A stretch of 6,660 nt of DNA from Pirellulaceae bacterium (GTDB lineage: Bacteria; Planctomycetota; Planctomycetia; Pirellulales; Pirellulaceae): the NCBI GenBank assembly GCA_020846515.1, contig JADLDX010000422.1:1-6660 (forward strand), in the 5' to 3' direction. The notes under the pieces are model-generated. The model saw nothing but the letters and a program-made list of their open reading frames with translations, had not been told where the DNA came from and ran no database searches. Position 1 is the stretch's first letter. Each line of letters starts with the position of its first letter. This document shows, piece by piece, positions 6,501 to 6,660 of this stretch. The position numbers were made by a program, and so were the translations under genes.

Positions 6501-6660
6501 CGACATGGCGATTGACTTGCTCCACATGTTGATCGACTTGAGTGAGCTGCACGCCTTGCCGATTGAGCACTTGCTCTAGGTTTACCTGAGACTGAAGCAA
6601 CTCTTGCGAGAGCAACCCAGAGGCTGGCGAACTGGATTTCGAAGAATTCTTGCGATTGGC
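3532..6660 (-). CDS. Giant coiled-coil, low-complexity protein with C-terminal two-helix membrane hairpin (5' end beyond window)
   Basis: The frame is open from the right edge to a TAA at 3532, giving 1042 residues in the window. The reading frame continues upstream of the TTG codon at 6615 without a stop, so that TTG is probably internal and the true start lies outside. Counting from that TTG: residues 1-220 are Gln/Leu-rich with heptad-like spacing (coiled coil); 220-350 are helical and end in SLN-type repeats; 350-830 are acidic, rich in Ser, Glu, Ala, Tyr and Pro, and probably disordered, with QYAAE and EASRF repeats; 834-849 is a compact basic/acidic helix (ESVEDYMRRLLARMRG); 945-965 and 970-988 are hydrophobic helices joined by a short NGAR turn. 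Basic residues flank both sides (ARRRQ before, KASKK...KRADKLK after), so both ends should face the cytoplasm. It looks like a membrane-anchored filament or scaffold protein. I recognise no catalytic domain and cannot name a function. Confidence 0.85.
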   Translation of the reverse strand, partial: ANRKNSSKSSSPASGLLSQELLQSQVNLEQVLNRQGVQLTQVDQHVEQVNRHVVEQFSQQERSLQSVSQQLSEHIDHQLSEQLTRHFNEQKSDYRLASQHALQHSAQLDQVQQHAGEVVERMAAVDRLLAIGNVQQQSAQRTEQATAEIVSLQRELLTLTGQLQTQISQPAPRGEDASQWQLGIQRQLSELQASLSALEDIKACLQNAVAQNQELQGDLQLQRQAIDELARRPLPTPPSCEAISQAVGEVVNQVGDVVGQAVIERIAETIRAQMGDQFSTELAADLASQIAVQLSQSTAQPKIEAQLSPAVGPDFAHQLADELSASLNGSLSSLNGTLNESLNASLNASVRQTIVEAFQSAMENMAVVSQPNTTERTAFEGSVPQNIASVATPSVVMIAPGMLPAVVSEPAQSEYYNPEAVGNVSPYRTAERSHARAVEAFPSEEPYASDTYLPPMNIQAPGYDSTGIYVEHAPVNLNTRELDASSPEPSVAQYAAEQYAAEQYAAEQYAPEQYAAEDDHTQPEQYASGYADPYADQRYAESDVDALPLNSSSELSMGGQDSATSEPEWSVPGFGQSAPELQSAPDIDDQFDEPSAALPPAASNVELPGWWSEDSVQHQAVPHQGDSDGIEASRFEASRFEASTDVGSATSPAKNYFERNYFQSGLEKDEAELNDSTSSEFGAVADDASYPRADEYAVSAFSEAQLAIEPIESRFPGDAIEPEFHDRESVETPSHDDVLNQREFNAASDQYDPLAAFRSAEFDSAYRPANLEPADIGYGDVELPGGAVLPTEFDEPAYPGAGYELGALDVQEEAIPQSLTQTVHASESPTVSASTASPTTGNGDEGGDESVEDYMRRLLARMRGVSESEVSLPASDKNPAAAQVTAKDPSNVQSADPSVDGTTGDGMTEAWTEPFDPEKYVPRGSAPEKNRDLNALRELANNSARSAIQVSARRRQGSAILIKSAVALVGVVAGIALVSINGARINIAFIATVASFLVALIWGYDAIATLRPLLQASHAPKASKKPVEKRADKLKDAPETAE
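3652..3783 (-). other. Membrane hairpin of the coiled-coil protein
   Basis: Two hydrophobic stretches, residues 945-965 (ILIKSAVALVGVVAGIALVSI less one lysine) and 970-988 (starting INIAFIATVASF), are joined by only four residues. The positive charges on both outer sides predict that the N-terminal coiled coil and the C-terminal tail both stay in the cytoplasm. This is the only membrane anchor visible in the in-window part of the protein. Confidence 0.7.
4732..4770 (-). repeat. 15 bp in-frame repeat coding EASRF (2.6 copies)
   Basis: The minus-strand codons read EASRF, EASRF, EAS. The copies have diverged at synonymous positions (GCG/GCC for Ala, AGC/AGT for Ser, AGG/AGA for Arg, TTC/TTT for Phe) while the protein repeat is exact. 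This points to an old duplication kept at the protein level. Confidence 0.75.
5111..5185 (-). repeat. Five-copy 15 bp tandem repeat coding AAEQY
   Basis: Units start at 5111, 5126, 5141, 5156 and 5171 on the plus strand. Units 1, 3 and 4 are identical (TCAGCAGCGTACTGT); unit 2 (TCAGGGGCATACTGT) and unit 5 (TCAGCAGCATATTGC) are variants. The period is a multiple of three, so copy-number changes keep the frame of the coiled-coil gene. On the minus strand it gives QYAAE repeated with one QYAPE, and looser QYA/RYA echoes follow towards 5040. Near-identical DNA copies imply recent slippage and a possibly variable locus. Confidence 0.9.
5618..5685 (-). repeat. Degenerate 12 bp tandem repeat coding SLN-x tetrads
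   Basis: GCATTGAGTGAT occurs twice back to back (5618-5629, 5630-5641), followed by decayed copies to about 5685, including one shortened 9 bp unit. The minus strand codes a series of SLNG, SLNA, TLNE and SLS units. A four-residue period lies close to a helical turn, so the segment may form a polar helix; its asparagines and serines argue against a strong coiled coil. Confidence 0.7.

Overview
The window looks like chromosomal DNA from a planctomycete, most likely a member of the Pirellulaceae (Rhodopirellula-like). This is an inference from three things: moderate GC by eye, the particular style of secreted esterase at the left edge, and a very long, glutamine-rich and acidic coiled-coil membrane protein at the right edge. 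No rRNA, tRNA or marker gene is present to confirm it. All four genes lie on the minus strand, so transcription runs from right to left.

Layout in transcription order. (1) 6660-3532: the open 5' end of a giant low-complexity protein. It has an N-terminal coiled coil, a long acidic disordered middle with in-frame tandem repeats, and a C-terminal two-helix membrane hairpin. (2) 3531-3381: a 151 bp spacer with a short palindrome and two imperfect GGGGACAGAAAAA-type direct repeats, but no convincing terminator or promoter. (3) 3380-2364: a radical SAM protein with a CxxxCxxC cluster motif, resembling the TIGR01210/RaSEA-like branch, plus a cysteine-rich C-terminal tail. (4) 2380-794: a flavoprotein of the flavin-dependent halogenase/monooxygenase fold, overlapping the end of the radical SAM gene. 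(5) 793-675: a 119 bp spacer. (6) 674-1: a secreted serine esterase (enterochelin-esterase-like) whose C-terminus is cut by the window edge.

The overlapping radical SAM and FAD genes are the only pair in the window that clearly looks like a functional unit. They are translationally coupled and both encode redox enzymes with unassigned substrates, so together they may carry out a two-step modification. No sequence here identifies the substrate. The esterase and the coiled-coil protein are separated from this pair by spacers and have no evident functional link to it. No CRISPR array, complete insertion sequence, RNA gene or phage gene was seen.
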